DNA of 5,801 nucleotides from Candidatus Fraserbacteria bacterium RBG_16_55_9. GTDB lineage: Bacteria > Bipolaricaulota > Bipolaricaulia > RBG-16-55-9. A program made the position numbers and the translations under genes. The stretch spans positions 35,044-40,844 of the forward strand of contig MFGX01000122.1 in NCBI GenBank assembly GCA_001778455.1. The letters run 5' to 3'. Shown piece after piece: positions 5,750-5,801 of this stretch. Under the pieces are notes generated by a model, which ran no database searches, had not been told where the DNA came from, and saw only the letters and a list, made by a program, of their open reading frames with translations. How positions within the stretch are numbered: the first letter of the stretch is position 1; each line of letters starts with the position of its first letter.

Positions 5750-5757
5750 GAACCTGT
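5724..5757. repeat. Inverted repeat ACAGGTTC-N18-GAACCTGT, candidate operator
   Basis: ACAGGTTC (5724-5731) and GAACCTGT (5750-5757) are perfect eight-base inverted repeats. The left arm overlaps the -35 box and the right arm starts just after the -10 box and covers the likely transcription start. This geometry suits a dimeric or tetrameric repressor. The A+T-rich 18-base centre and lack of a T run argue against a terminator. Confidence 0.5.
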
Positions 5758-5770
5758 ACATGAACGCGGG

Positions 5771-5776
5771 AAGGAG
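5771..5776 (+). promoter_or_regulatory. Shine-Dalgarno of the gene at the window end
   Basis: AAGGAG with five bases to the ATG at 5782. With the promoter upstream, it supports a real gene start at 5782. Confidence 0.65.
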
Positions 5777-5781
5777 CTTCC

Positions 5782-5801
5782 ATGGCCAAGGCTCATAAGA
5801 C
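5782..5801 (+). CDS. Start of an unidentified gene, 3'-truncated by window edge
   Basis: Only six codons are visible (MAKAHK), too few to name a family. The evidence for a gene is the context: a good promoter with a candidate operator, a ribosome binding site at normal distance, and the same direction as the recombinase and Uma2 genes. The N-terminus is basic and shows no start of a signal peptide. If the inverted repeat upstream is its operator, it may be a self-regulated or toxic product, but that is speculation. Confidence 0.55.

Noticed and set aside
5724..5757. Inverted repeat after the Uma2 gene as a terminator
   Set aside because: The 18-base A+T-rich loop and absence of a T run make a terminator unlikely; its position on a promoter suits an operator better.
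5748..5798. Small open frame starting MNLYMNAG upstream of the last gene
   Set aside because: Its ATG overlaps the -10 box, it would begin before the transcription start, and it lacks a ribosome binding site.

Overview
This is a bacterial window of middling G+C (roughly mid-50s per cent by eye), with tightly packed genes and recognisable sigma70-like promoters. No rRNA, tRNA, CRISPR array or insertion sequence is visible. The proteins are ordinary bacterial types (ABC-2 exporters, a Xer-type recombinase, a Uma2/DUF820 nuclease-fold protein, a secreted coiled-coil protein). None fixes the phylum. The secreted rod with a C-terminal membrane anchor recalls envelope spacers of deep-branching diderms such as Thermotoga Omp-alpha, and Uma2 proteins are commonest in cyanobacteria, Chloroflexota and Deinococcota-like lineages. 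An uncultivated, possibly thermophilic, lineage is only a weak guess.

Region 1 (1-3095, plus strand) is the downstream part of an ABC export operon in the order ATPase (5'-truncated by the window), six-helix permease, ATPase, six-helix permease. Each junction overlaps by 4 or 1 bases (ATGA, TGATG, ATGA), so the four proteins are almost certainly made together. They probably form a transporter with two different ATPases and two different membrane subunits, or two related homomeric pairs. The substrate cannot be read from the sequence. A long imperfect hairpin at 3117-3157 sits between this operon and the convergent next gene and could stop transcription from both sides.

Region 2 (3192-4019, minus strand) encodes a secreted protein that is nearly all coiled coil, with a signal peptide and a C-terminal hydrophobic anchor. 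It has a strong ribosome binding site and a candidate promoter overlain by an inverted repeat.

Region 3 (4020-4201) is a divergent intergenic region with a promoter for each flanking gene and three short inverted repeats.

Region 4 (4202-5801, plus strand) holds a complete tyrosine recombinase with all catalytic residues, a Uma2-family protein, and the first six codons of a further gene cut by the window end. Each of these three genes has its own candidate promoter. The -35 boxes of the last two overlap the stop codon of the gene before. The last promoter lies inside an 8-bp inverted repeat that looks like an operator. The recombinase, the nuclease-fold protein and a possibly repressed third gene hint at an accessory module, but no phage, plasmid or transposon gene and no defined attachment site is present, so this remains inference.
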